Origin: an uncultured Spirochaetales bacterium
Lineage (GTDB): Bacteria > Spirochaetota > Spirochaetia > Sphaerochaetales > Sphaerochaetaceae
Reading direction: 5' to 3'
Assembly (NCBI GenBank): GCA_944392695.1
Contig: CALXXN010000001.1
Coordinates: 1-64,000, forward strand
DNA length: 64,000 bases
In this document: piece after piece, positions 1-8,287 of the stretch
Position numbering within the stretch: position 1 is the stretch's first letter
How the letters are laid out: each line of letters starts with the position of its first letter
Program-made: the position numbers and the translations under genes
The notes under the pieces: generated by a model
The model's input: the letters and a program-made list of their open reading frames with translations, nothing else
What the model was told of the DNA's origin: nothing
Databases searched by the model: none

Positions 1-47
1 CCCCAAAGAAGAAACGTGGCAGACCTCCAAAGAAGTTCGAGAACTAA
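1..47 (+). CDS. C-terminal tail of a basic protein, cut by the window edge
   Basis: Only the last 14 codons are inside the window; they read PKKKRGRPPKKFEN and end in TAA. The RGRP core flanked by lysines is like an AT-hook and like the basic tails of some DNA-binding proteins, including some transposases. The reading frame directly after the stop continues as a GLUG-repeat protein that has no start of its own. This makes the end of an inserted element a possible explanation. Identity cannot be decided from 14 residues, and a chance frame is also possible. Confidence 0.35.
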   Translation, partial: PKKKRGRPPKKFEN

Positions 48-1289
48 GCTATAGTCCTACGATTTGAGGTTTCTTTAATCAATGGTGATGATTTCGACAA
101 TGATTCTGCGTTAGGTCTTTTCGGTGCGGTCTCGGGCAGTTCTGCTGTTGTCAGGAATCTTGTCCTCATGGATGTCGCTATCAATGCTCCTTCGAATGGA
201 AACACGGCGGGCATCGCGGGAGTCCTTGCCAATGGTGCGGAAATCGACGGCGTGTCGGTGACTGGGGATTCCAGCATCATCGCAGAGGAGGCAGGCGGTA
301 TCGTCGGGCGTATCATCTCATCTGGTACGGTCTCGGATTGTATCAATCATGCTGATGTGACCAGTACCCGTGACAATGGCAAGGGTGGTGGTATTGCGAT
401 GGTCGCCTACTACACTGTTGATGGTAGCTCAATACAGATCACAGGGTGCACTAACCATGGTGATGTCACAGTATCAACAGGCAGTGGTGCAGGCATAGTT
501 GGCTATGTTGATGATCATGTGCGTGTCAGCGGATCGACGAACAATGGAACCATCACAGCGAAGTATGCAGGTGGTATCATCGGCTATGGCTCCGTACCAG
601 AGGATGCGGCAATCGAAGCATGCACGAACAACGGAAGAATCAATGCATCAACCAATGCAGGTGGTATTGCCGGCATCATCACAGGAGGCAGTGACAGTAC
701 TGTGAGAGACTGTGTTAATAACGGTCCTGTTTCCGCAATAACTGAGACTGCCAGCTCTGGTGGTGTCATCGGTTCCCTCTCGTATTGGACAATTGAGGAC
801 TGTGAGAACCATGGTTCCGTCCTTGGTGGACGCTTCGCTGGTGGTCTTGTTGGAGAACTTGGAGGCAAGGCTGTCATCAAGTCTTCTGATGGAGGTGATG
901 CTGATACCTCGATTTCGACTATTGCCGAGACCTCATTGGTGCGGGGTGATGTGAAAGGACTCTCAGGCCATTTGATTGGAGCTGTCAGGAATAGTCCTGA
1001 CATCGAGACGCGCAGTGAGCTCCAGGTCATGGAAGATGATGAACATGGAGACCTCAAGACGATTGGAGCCATGGGCCCTGATACCGCCTGGGCTGGTCTT
1101 CATATCATATCTGGAACACTCATCGGTATCCCTGATATCGGGCAGGGGCCTGGGCAGATAGAGTTCGCTACAGAAGCGTCCTGGGATTCTATGGATGCTG
1201 CAGGTGGCAAGATCTACCGGCTCACCAGGGCTTCTGGTGATGATTACGAGGTGAACGTCACAGAGTCTGAGTGGTACGGGAACAAGTAA
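48..1289 (+). pseudogene. 5'-truncated GLUG-repeat surface protein
   Basis: The frame is open from the stop codon at 45-47 to TAA at 1287-1289. The first in-frame ATG is at 168, but protein-like sequence starts earlier: INGDDFDN near 78 and LFGAVSGSSAVVRNL near 112-155 are typical GLUG-domain sequence. The gene therefore looks beheaded near bases 48-75 rather than started at 168. The body has about six repeats of roughly 40 residues with the pattern C-x-N-x-G-x-[VI] followed by GGI[VIA]G, expected of GLUG beta-solenoid regions in secreted adhesins or IgA-protease-like proteins. The lipoprotein at 14990 has a related C-terminal half, so the two are probably paralogues. No signal peptide remains, so the product would not be exported even if translated from 168. 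Confidence 0.6.
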
Positions 1290-1312
1290 GAGTCAATTTT
1301 TGACTGGTATAT

Positions 1313-1356
1313 GACAGCTCCTAGGGCTTGGATTCCCGGGAGCTGTCTTTATTGTT
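1313..1356 (+). terminator. Rho-independent terminator after the GLUG gene
   Basis: GACAGCTCC pairs perfectly with GGAGCTGTC around a loop that can pair further (GGG/CCC). TTTATTGTT follows. It lies 24 bases after the stop codon. Confidence 0.75.
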
Positions 1357-1827
1357 GGCTGTCAAATGCTGTAAGGCCTGTCACCCGTAATGAATTCCCC
1401 TGATGAGGGCGGGGTGAATGCAAAACCTGAAGTGGAGACGAAGCCGATTAAATGGTTTGCCTGTTTTTCACGTATCCATGATTGCCAGGAGATCAATGAG
1501 GTCCCGTGATTGCGCCGCATAGCCAAGGCCAGTCGCATTTGCCACAGACTGGGCGATGAGCTCGAATTATATTCGAAGCTTCCCTTCACGTTGAGGATGT
1601 AATCGTCAAGAGAGAAGGCTTCATGGGTAAGGCATGTCTTGCCGATTGGGCGTCATTATTCTTTTGACACCGTTACTGGTGCTGCTTTGAAGGGCTTCAA
1701 CTTCTTCCTGCCTGTCTATGGATCCTCTCATTACTACAGGACGTCACATTGAGCATGAATTACAATCACTGCTGATGCCATCACGAGTGATTGTTATTTC
1801 ATTGTCTCGGAATGGACATGATGGATG
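1357..1827. other. Intergenic stretch without a supported gene
   Basis: No frame here has a start, a ribosome site and protein-like composition together. A 75-codon frame on the minus strand (1362-1589) and a short plus-strand frame near 1650-1750 look faintly protein-like but match no family I recognise. They may be decayed coding sequence left by the rearrangement that truncated the neighbouring gene. Confidence 0.5.
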
Positions 1828-1861
1828 GGGAAAAAGAAACAGCGGTGGAGGACCACCGCTG
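1828..1861 (-). terminator. Rho-independent terminator of oadGAB
   Basis: On the minus strand CAGCGGTGG-TCCT-CCACCGCTG is a perfect 9-bp stem with a 4-base loop. TTTCTTTTTCCCC follows. It lies just past the oadB stop. Confidence 0.85.
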
Positions 1862-1888
1862 CTTCTGTGTTGTACTGTCTGTCTCTTA

Positions 1889-3094
1889 TCAGACCATTGT
1901 CGACATCTGGACGAAGACAGGGACGACGCTCATCAGGACGCCGGCTGCGACTGCGGAACCGATGACACCAGAGACGTTCGGGCCCATGGCATGCATGAGC
2001 AGGAAGTTCTGAGGATCGGCTTCCTGCCCGACCTTGCTGGAGACACGTGCCGCCATCGGGACCGCCGATACACCAGCAGATCCAATGAGGGGATTGACTG
2101 GATGCTTGGGGTCGAGCTTGTTCATCAGCTTGCCCAGGAGGACGCCACCTGCTGTACCGATGCCGAAGGCGACCATGCCGAGGAGCAGGATGCCCAGGGT
2201 CTCGAGGTTGAGGAACCTTTCAGCAGCCATCTTCGAACCGACTGAGAGTCCGAGGAAGATGGTGACTGTGTTCATCAGTGCGTTCTGCATCGTGTCGCTG
2301 AGACGGTCGATGCAGCCACATTCCTTTGCAAGGTTGCCGAACATCAGGGCACCAATCAGGGAACAGGCTGAAGGCAGGAAGATCGCGCACAGTGTGATGA
2401 CTGAGATTGGGAAGATGATCTTCTCAAGCTTTGAGACCGGGCGCATCTGCTGCATGCGGATCATGCGCTCCTTCTTCGTGGTGAGGGCCCTCATGATAGG
2501 TGGCTGGATGATTGGGACCAGTGCCATGTAGGAGTATGCCGCAACGGCAATCGATCCCAGGTAATCCGGGGCCAGATAGCGTGTGACATAGATGGCAGTA
2601 GGTCCATCAGCACCACCAATGATGCCAATCGAGGCAGCGACATTGAGGTCGAAGTTGATTCCAGGGATGAAGGACAGCAGGAGTGCGCCGATCAGGGCGG
2701 TGAAGATACCCAGCTGGGCGGCAGCGCCCAGGAGGAGTGTCTTCGGGTTGGCGATGAGCGGACCGAAGTCCGTCATCGCGCCGACACCCATGAAGATCAG
2801 CACAGGGAAGAGCCCACTCTCGATACCCGCGTTGTACAACACCTGGATGAATCCAATCTGGCCACTTGTCGGGTCAGGATCTCCAGCGATGTATGCGAAG
2901 GGGATGTTCGAAAGGATGCATCCCATTGCGATTGGAATCAGGAGGAGGGGCTCGAAGCCCTTCTTGATTGCCAGGTAGAAGAGCACGAAGCCGACGAGGA
3001 TCATCAGCAGGTTGCCCCATCCCCCATTTATGAAGCCATAGATACCGGTGCTCTGGGCAAGGAGCCCAAGTCCGGTCTTGATTCCTTCAAACAT
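1889..3094 (-). CDS. oadB: Na+-translocating oxaloacetate decarboxylase, beta subunit
   Basis: This is the membrane subunit that decarboxylates carboxybiotin and pumps Na+ out of the cell, completing the reaction started by OadA. The 401-residue protein is hydrophobic throughout, with about nine membrane segments. It carries the family signature [10 protein letters not shown] at residues 160-169, whose aspartate is the conserved ion and proton site, and a second conserved segment [14 protein letters not shown] near residue 340. Length and composition match OadB/MmdB/GcdB proteins; these share the same fold, so the substrate is assigned from the neighbouring alpha chain. It is last in the order oadG-oadA-oadB, 12 bases after oadA, with a good AAGGAGAG ribosome site. 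A terminator follows. Confidence 0.93.
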   Translation of the reverse strand: MFEGIKTGLGLLAQSTGIYGFINGGWGNLLMILVGFVLFYLAIKKGFEPLLLIPIAMGCILSNIPFAYIAGDPDPTSGQIGFIQVLYNAGIESGLFPVLIFMGVGAMTDFGPLIANPKTLLLGAAAQLGIFTALIGALLLSFIPGINFDLNVAASIGIIGGADGPTAIYVTRYLAPDYLGSIAVAAYSYMALVPIIQPPIMRALTTKKERMIRMQQMRPVSKLEKIIFPISVITLCAIFLPSACSLIGALMFGNLAKECGCIDRLSDTMQNALMNTVTIFLGLSVGSKMAAERFLNLETLGILLLGMVAFGIGTAGGVLLGKLMNKLDPKHPVNPLIGSAGVSAVPMAARVSSKVGQEADPQNFLLMHAMGPNVSGVIGSAVAAGVLMSVVPVFVQMSTMV

Positions 3095-3106
3095 TCATCT
3101 CTCTCC

Positions 3107-5596
3107 TTATGCGATGGTGAGGATGGGGCTATCAGCCTGGAGCTGGTCACCCTGGCTCACATGGATCTGGGAGATGACGCCATCGCAGGGGGCGTAGATG
3201 GGGTTCTCCATCTTCATGGCCTCCATGACGACGATCTCATCATTCAGCTTGACCCTGTCACCGACCTTGACATTCAGGCGGAGCACCAGGCCCGGCATCG
3301 GGGCGTTGACAGCTGTACCACCAGCCTGGGCAGGAGCGGCCTGGGGTGCAGGAGCAGCCTGGACAGGGGCAGCCTGGACAGGGGCAGGGGTGGGCTGGGC
3401 AGCGGCAGGAGCCGGCTGGGGAGCCACAGGAGCGGCCTGTGTTGTTCCACCGATTGTGAGGATCAGCTCATCGGCCTGGCACTGCTGGCCCTGGCTGACA
3501 GCGATTGATGTGACCTGGCCATCGCAAGGAGCGTAGATGGGGTTCTCCATCTTCATGGCCTCCATGACGACGATCTCATCATTCTGCTTGACAGTGTCAC
3601 CGACCTTGACGTTGAGGCGGAGGATCAGGCCCGGCATCGGTGCCTTGACCTCAGTGCTGCCTGTGACGACAGGCTGGGCCACGGGGGCAGCCTGGACGGG
3701 AGCGGCCTGTGGGGCAGGGGCGGCCTGGACAGGAGCAGGAGCGACGACCTGGGCTGTTCCACCAATTGTGAGGATCAGCTCATCTGCCTGGCACTGCTGG
3801 CCCTGGTTGACAGTGATTGATGTGACCTGGCCATCGCAAGGAGCGTAGATGGGGTTCTCCATCTTCATGGCCTCCATGACGACGATCTCATCATTCTGCT
3901 TGACAGTGTCACCGACCTTGACGTTGAGGCGGAGGATCAGGCCCGGCATCGGTGCCTTGACCTCAGTGCTGCCTGTGACGACGGTCTGGGCCACGGGGGC
4001 AGCCTGGACGGCAGGAGCAGCCTGGGCAGCGGCCTGGATGCCATCAGCAATCGAGAGCGGGTAGTTGACACCATTGACAGTGGCGGTATTGTCGGAGAGC
4101 TTGACTCCATAGGCAGTGCCGTTGACTGTGACAGTGTATTCGCCAGAGGTGTTCTTCTTGGCTTCTTCCTTCTTAGGAGCGCTCTTGTCGACCTTGCGCA
4201 CACCATTGACCTTGGCCTTGCCGGTCAGATAGAGGATGCCCTTCTCCTTGCAGCTTGCTGCGATGAAGATGTTCTCCTCTGTCTTCTCAAGACCTGCCTC
4301 TTCAAGCATCTTCTCGGCTGCGGCGCGGCCCTTCTTGGGATCCTTGTCGTTCAGGTCGACGACCTTCTCCGTGGTCGGCTCGAGCTTCAGCTGCTCGCTG
4401 GCTGCCTTGACGACTTCCGGATCGGGCTCGACAGGAGTCTTGCCGAAGTAGCCGAGGACCATCTTGCCGTAACCTTCAGCGAACTTCTTCCAAGGTCCGA
4501 ACATGACGTTGTTGAAGGCCTGCTGGAAGTAGAACTGGCTGACAGGTGTGACCGAGGTGCCGAAACCACCCTTCTTGACGACTTCGCCCATGGCCTCGAC
4601 GATCTGTGGATACTTGTCCATCAGGCCGTTGTCGCGGAGCATCTGGGTGTTGGCTGTGAGGGCGCCACCGGGAAGTGGGAAGAACGGGATCTCAGGGTTG
4701 ACTGCTGTGGCTTCTGGTGGCAGGAAGTAGTCCTTCATGCAATCCTGGAAGACACGCTCAGCTTCCTGGACCTTGGCGACATCGATGTCTAGGTCATAGT
4801 CGGTCCCCCTGAGTGCATGCCACATGGTGAGGATGTCAGGCTGGCAGGTGCCGCCGGAGCAGGGGACCATTGAGAGGTCGACCTGGGTCGCACCAGCCTC
4901 GATGGCTGACATGTACTGCTGGATTGAGACACCAGCTGTCTCATGTGAATGGAATACGATGCTGACATTTGGTCCGAGGATCTTGCGTGCCCTCTTGATT
5001 GTCTCGTAGACGTTGTGAGGGGTGGAAGTACCGGATGCATCCTTGAAGCAGAGGCTGTCGAAGGGGATTCCGGCATCCAGGATCTGGCGCAGGATCTTCT
5101 CATAGAAGTCCGGGTTGTGGGCGGCTGCCTTATAGCTGTCAGGCAGGCTCATCATCGTGATCGTGACCTCGTGCTTGAGCCCTGCGTCATGGATGGCGCG
5201 GCCACTGTCGATCAGGTTGTTGACGTCGTTGAGGGCGTCGAAGTTCCTGATTGTCGTCATGCCGTGTTTCTTGAACATCTGGGCATGGAGCTTGATGATG
5301 TCGCGTGGCTGGGAGTCAAGTCCGACGACGTTGACACCACGGGAAAGGGTCTGGAGGTTGGCATCGGGTCCTGCGACACGGCGGAACTCGTCCATCATGT
5401 CGAAGGCATCTTCATTTGTATAGAAGTAGAGGGACTGGAAGCGGGCACCGCCACCAGCTTCGAAGTGCTTGATGCCAGCTTCCCTGGCAGCCTCGACGGC
5501 GGGCATGAAGTCCTTTGTGAAGACACGGGCGCCATAGACGGACTGGAAGCCGTCACGGAAGGCCGTGCACATGAAGTTGATTTTTTTCTTTGCCAT
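3107..5596 (-). CDS. oadA: Oxaloacetate decarboxylase alpha chain with three biotin domains
   Basis: The cytoplasmic carboxyltransferase moves CO2 from oxaloacetate to biotin. The start is ATG at 5596 because AAGGA lies 9 bases before it; an in-frame TTG at 5605 touches that site. The product has 829 residues against about 600 in the family. Residues 1-460 are the HMGL-like carboxyltransferase and PYC/OADA domains, with RDGFQS, CFKDASG and HSHETAG in the places of the usual RDAHQS, lysine and metal-histidine motifs, so it is a divergent member. A linker follows, then three biotinyl domains, each with VMEAMKMEN. The biotin lysines are at about 578, 682 and 795 (codons 3863-3865, 3551-3553, 3212-3214). 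Ala/Pro/Gln-rich linkers separate them. Pyruvate or another 2-oxoacid as partner is possible. Confidence 0.92.
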   Translation of the reverse strand: MAKKKINFMCTAFRDGFQSVYGARVFTKDFMPAVEAAREAGIKHFEAGGGARFQSLYFYTNEDAFDMMDEFRRVAGPDANLQTLSRGVNVVGLDSQPRDIIKLHAQMFKKHGMTTIRNFDALNDVNNLIDSGRAIHDAGLKHEVTITMMSLPDSYKAAAHNPDFYEKILRQILDAGIPFDSLCFKDASGTSTPHNVYETIKRARKILGPNVSIVFHSHETAGVSIQQYMSAIEAGATQVDLSMVPCSGGTCQPDILTMWHALRGTDYDLDIDVAKVQEAERVFQDCMKDYFLPPEATAVNPEIPFFPLPGGALTANTQMLRDNGLMDKYPQIVEAMGEVVKKGGFGTSVTPVSQFYFQQAFNNVMFGPWKKFAEGYGKMVLGYFGKTPVEPDPEVVKAASEQLKLEPTTEKVVDLNDKDPKKGRAAAEKMLEEAGLEKTEENIFIAASCKEKGILYLTGKAKVNGVRKVDKSAPKKEEAKKNTSGEYTVTVNGTAYGVKLSDNTATVNGVNYPLSIADGIQAAAQAAPAVQAAPVAQTVVTGSTEVKAPMPGLILRLNVKVGDTVKQNDEIVVMEAMKMENPIYAPCDGQVTSITVNQGQQCQADELILTIGGTAQVVAPAPVQAAPAPQAAPVQAAPVAQPVVTGSTEVKAPMPGLILRLNVKVGDTVKQNDEIVVMEAMKMENPIYAPCDGQVTSIAVSQGQQCQADELILTIGGTTQAAPVAPQPAPAAAQPTPAPVQAAPVQAAPAPQAAPAQAGGTAVNAPMPGLVLRLNVKVGDRVKLNDEIVVMEAMKMENPIYAPCDGVISQIHVSQGDQLQADSPILTIA
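3447..4010 (-). repeat. Near-identical direct repeat inside oadA (biotin domain duplication)
   Basis: Two copies of about 252 bp, 3447-3698 and 3759-4010, are offset by exactly 312 bp (104 codons) and differ at only a few positions. Each covers a complete biotinyl domain. A third, more diverged domain lies at about 3120-3310. The near identity points to a recent duplication or ongoing gene conversion. Confidence 0.9.
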
Positions 5597-5611
5597 GGTT
5601 TTCAATCCTTG

Positions 5612-5914
5612 TCACTCATGAGATCTGGAATATGCCGCGGCGATCGCCACTGCGATTTCCGCGTCCCTGGCTCCCGCATTGGCCGCAGGGGCCTGTGTGA
5701 TGGGCGTCGTACTTGCTGAATCCATCTTCCGTGGCTGGGGAGCCGTCTTCGCCGGCGAGATCCTGCCGCAGATCCTGCTCATGATCTTGGTCACGAAGAT
5801 GAGGACCGCGAGGAAGATGAATACGAAACCCATGCCGAGTACGAGAAGCACCAATCCATCCTGCAACTGGCGGATCAGGACGTCCCGTGGCATGTTTGTT
5901 AAGAGTGTCAACAT
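5612..5914 (-). CDS. oadG: Oxaloacetate decarboxylase gamma subunit
   Basis: OadG is the small membrane anchor that holds the alpha and beta chains together. The 100-residue protein has one N-terminal membrane helix (about residues 19-43, LVLLVLGMGFVFIFLAVLIF). A basic, Pro/Ala-rich linker follows, and it ends with the family-typical DAEIAVAIAAAYSRS. It is first in the oadGAB operon, 15 bases before the oadA start, with an AGGAGA ribosome site 9 bases before its ATG. Sequence conservation is always low in this family. The call rests on length, topology, C-terminal motif and position. Confidence 0.85.
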   Translation of the reverse strand: MLTLLTNMPRDVLIRQLQDGLVLLVLGMGFVFIFLAVLIFVTKIMSRICGRISPAKTAPQPRKMDSASTTPITQAPAANAGARDAEIAVAIAAAYSRSHE

Positions 5915-5948
5915 GTAGGCTGTCTCCTGTTTTTCCTAGGTAGTTTCG

Positions 5949-5977
5949 ATTCCCTGACACTATATAGTGTTTGTCAA
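5949..5977 (-). promoter_or_regulatory. oadGAB promoter with a palindrome in the spacer
   Basis: On the minus strand TTGACA (5977-5972), a 17-bp spacer and GGGAAT (5954-5949) form a sigma70-like promoter. The spacer contains the perfect 14-bp palindrome ACACTATATAGTGT (5957-5970). A palindrome in that position is the usual place for a repressor operator. The leader would be about 27 bases. Confidence 0.55.
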
Positions 5978-6043
5978 GAAGATTGCAACGGTGGCCAGTT
6001 GTGTATTTCGCTTCACAGAAAGCAGACATTGTTGGGAAAATCC

Positions 6044-6073
6044 TTGTCTGTCCGGGCGTGTCAGGGTTAGGAT
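6044..6073 (+). promoter_or_regulatory. Candidate leaderless promoter of the yitT-like gene
   Basis: TTGTCT (6044-6049), 18 bases, TAGGAT (6068-6073). The ATG at 6081 lies 7 bases after the -10, so the transcript would start at or one base before the codon. No clear ribosome site is seen. Confidence 0.4.
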
Positions 6074-6080
6074 GTCGTAC

Positions 6081-6986
6081 ATGAGAGCCATCAACTTCAG
6101 ACGACTTGCCAAGGACTACATCCGCATCATCTTTGGTACCTTCCTAGGTGGTTGCGGCATCGCGCTCTTCTCCAACCCCGCGCAGTTGACCGGAGGTGGG
6201 GTGTCAGGTGTCGGCACCATACTCTACTACACCTTGGGCGTGGATCCTGGTATTTCGATGTTGTGCATCAACATCCCCCTTTTCATCCTGGGGGTGAAGG
6301 TCTTTGGTTCACGCTATGGCTTCAAAGTCTTCGTAGGAAGCGTGCTCCTGTCCGTGTGGACCAGCATCATTGGAAACTTGACAGGTTACCAGGGTGTCCT
6401 TGATTACACAGACAGCACTAATGTCCTTGTATCAGGTATATGTTATGGTGTCTTGATGGGTGGTGGCATCGGCATTGTCATGAGGGCCGGCAGCAACACC
6501 GGGGGGACGGACATACTCGCCCAGATCGCGGCCAAGTACACGCCTTTCAATGTGGGTAGCATAGAGTTCTGCATGAACGCCTGCGTCGTCCTGGTGGGTG
6601 GCATCTTCTTCGGTGTGCGCAACATGATCTTCGCCTTTATCATGATGTATATCTCGGGGCAGATGATCAGTTTCGTCGTAGTCAAGCTTGGTACCAGCTT
6701 GGCAAAGACAGCCTACATATTCTCCAATGACAGGACGGCTGAGATCTCGCGTCGTGTCATCAAGGAACTCCACCACGGTGGTACGCTCTTCCATGGGACT
6801 GGCATCTACACTTCGAAGACGCGGAACATGTTGATGGTGGTGGTGCCAAACAACCAGCTGACGTTGCTTGAGGAAATCGTGCACGAGTCGGATCCCAAGG
6901 CCTTCATGTTCATAACAGAGACGTTCCAGGTGCTTGGAAATGGCTTCGAGTCCTTCAGGAGGGCGCTTGCGGACAAGCAGGAGTGA
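6081..6986 (+). CDS. YitT family membrane protein (DUF161 plus DUF2179)
   Basis: The 301-residue protein has five to six membrane segments over residues 15-190, with the family sequence NPAQLTGGGVSGVGTI and the GSNTGGTDILAQI loop. A soluble C-terminal DUF2179 domain of about 85 residues follows. YitT proteins are common inner-membrane proteins, and their transported substrate is not established. The start was placed at ATG 6081 from the promoter spacing; ATG 6072 is equally in frame and would add three residues. It is transcribed away from oadGAB, sharing the intergenic region that contains the ACACTATATAGTGT palindrome. The MFS gene downstream has its own promoter. Confidence 0.85.
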   Translation: MRAINFRRLAKDYIRIIFGTFLGGCGIALFSNPAQLTGGGVSGVGTILYYTLGVDPGISMLCINIPLFILGVKVFGSRYGFKVFVGSVLLSVWTSIIGNLTGYQGVLDYTDSTNVLVSGICYGVLMGGGIGIVMRAGSNTGGTDILAQIAAKYTPFNVGSIEFCMNACVVLVGGIFFGVRNMIFAFIMMYISGQMISFVVVKLGTSLAKTAYIFSNDRTAEISRRVIKELHHGGTLFHGTGIYTSKTRNMLMVVVPNNQLTLLEEIVHESDPKAFMFITETFQVLGNGFESFRRALADKQE

Positions 6987-6994
6987 CCCTGACG

Positions 6995-7023
6995 TTGCCA
7001 GACCTCATCCTTGTGGCTATAGT
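6995..7023 (+). promoter_or_regulatory. Promoter of the MFS transporter gene
   Basis: TTGCCA (6995-7000), 17 bases, TATAGT (7018-7023). It is one of the best sigma70-type matches in the window. A GGAGG ribosome site follows before the ATG at 7047. Confidence 0.6.
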
Positions 7024-7046
7024 CTTTCACCGGAGGCTATGGAAAA

Positions 7047-8222
7047 ATGTTCTCTCTCAACCGCTTCCTTGACGTGAAGGAAGAGAATAGGAAGCTCTTG
7101 GCGTTCACTTATTACGCCTTCCTCTGCTCTGGTGCGATGAGCACGGTCCTTGGCGCCGTGCTGCCAAGCCTGTCGTCTGAGTACGCACTGCCTTATTCCA
7201 TACAAGGTTCGCTCCTGTCATTCCACCAGGTCGGCAACCTGGTCTCGGTCTTCCTCGCAGGCTTCCTGCCTTACGCGATAGGGCGTAAGAAGAGCACGCT
7301 GATCGGCGGTGCCGGGATAATCCTGGGCCTTGTGTTCATGACGCTCTGGGGCAATCCCTTCTTCCTGGTCTTCGCCTTCCTGCTTACAGGAATAGGACGT
7401 GGTACCTTCTCGAACATGACCAACGTCGTTGTTGGTGACAGCTGCCGCAACAAGACAGCGGGACTCAACCTCCTGCATGCCTCCTTCGCCATCGGCGCTT
7501 TCCTTTCCCCGTTGCTGGCCCTGTCTGTCGGATCGTCAGCCTGGAGGGCGCCTTGCTGGATCATCTCGGCCTTCATGCTCATCGCACTCATCCTGCTTGG
7601 CACTTCATCGCTGAGCAATGAGAAAACGGCCAAGGGGGAGGATGGTGGCCGCTCCTTCATCAAGAGCCCCGCCTTCTGGCTCAACACGATGATCATGTTC
7701 TTCTACCTTTGCGCCGAGGCGTCATTGACGGGCTGGCTTGTCACCTATTTCACCGACACAGGCCTCTTCCCACAGTCCCTTGCCACCAGCATGCAGTCAC
7801 TTTTGTGGATCATGATCCTGTTTGGCCGGTTGGCTTGTGCTACGCTTTCATCCCGCGTCAACAAGCCCACGTTGATACTAACACTGGGCTTGATCATGAC
7901 AGCATTCTTCTTGGTCATGATCAATGCCACAAGTCCGGTCATGGCTGTCATTGGTGTCTTTGGGACCGGCGTCTCGATGAGTGGGATATACCCGACAACG
8001 CTTTCAACCATGCCAGGCAAGTACAACTCATCAACAGTCGCTACCGGTTCCTGCATTGGCATCGCCACGATTGGAGGCATCCTCATGCCCATCATCATCG
8101 GTCTTGTGGCAGACCAGACAGGTGACATCTCACGTGGCATCGCACTGATCCTTGGAGCCCTCATCATCATGCTGGCCCTGATGCTCACCAAGCTGGTCCT
8201 CTCAAAGCGTGGACGCGTGTGA
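7047..8222 (+). CDS. Major facilitator superfamily transporter, probably for a sugar
   Basis: The 391-residue protein has about 12 hydrophobic segments. The MFS motif A-like loop GRKKSTLIGG lies after segment 2, and a central hydrophilic loop (SNEKTAKGEDGGRS, near residue 195) divides two six-helix halves. The general form is that of FucP/AraJ-like carriers. It faces rhaD convergently across one shared hairpin, so it is outside the rhamnose operon. It is still the only carrier next to genes for rhamnose breakdown that show no other transporter. L-rhamnose or another deoxysugar is a reasonable guess, not shown by the sequence. Confidence 0.8.
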   Translation: MFSLNRFLDVKEENRKLLAFTYYAFLCSGAMSTVLGAVLPSLSSEYALPYSIQGSLLSFHQVGNLVSVFLAGFLPYAIGRKKSTLIGGAGIILGLVFMTLWGNPFFLVFAFLLTGIGRGTFSNMTNVVVGDSCRNKTAGLNLLHASFAIGAFLSPLLALSVGSSAWRAPCWIISAFMLIALILLGTSSLSNEKTAKGEDGGRSFIKSPAFWLNTMIMFFYLCAEASLTGWLVTYFTDTGLFPQSLATSMQSLLWIMILFGRLACATLSSRVNKPTLILTLGLIMTAFFLVMINATSPVMAVIGVFGTGVSMSGIYPTTLSTMPGKYNSSTVATGSCIGIATIGGILMPIIIGLVADQTGDISRGIALILGALIIMLALMLTKLVLSKRGRV

Positions 8223-8224
8223 GG

Positions 8225-8270
8225 AATTGAGAAGAGGCCTCCACGTGGTCTGTGGAGGCCTCTTGCAATT
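8225..8270. terminator. Shared hairpin between the MFS gene and rhaD
   Basis: AAGAGGCCTCCAC pairs perfectly (13 bp) with GTGGAGGCCTCTT around a 7-base loop. Outer arms AATTG and CAATT extend the stem. No strong T-run follows on either side, but its position between convergent genes fits a two-way terminator. Confidence 0.65.
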
Positions 8271-8287
8271 CCTTATGTCCCCCTGGG

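Noticed and set aside
48-167. GLUG gene starting normally at ATG 168
   Set aside because: Conserved GLUG sequence continues upstream of 168 in the same frame and no signal peptide or ribosome site is present there.
1362-1589. 75-codon minus-strand gene
   Set aside because: No ribosome site, no family pattern, and better protein-like words appear in a different frame of the same bases.
4949-5719. 256-codon open frame opposite oadA/oadG
   Set aside because: Antisense to conserved genes and crosses both their boundaries.
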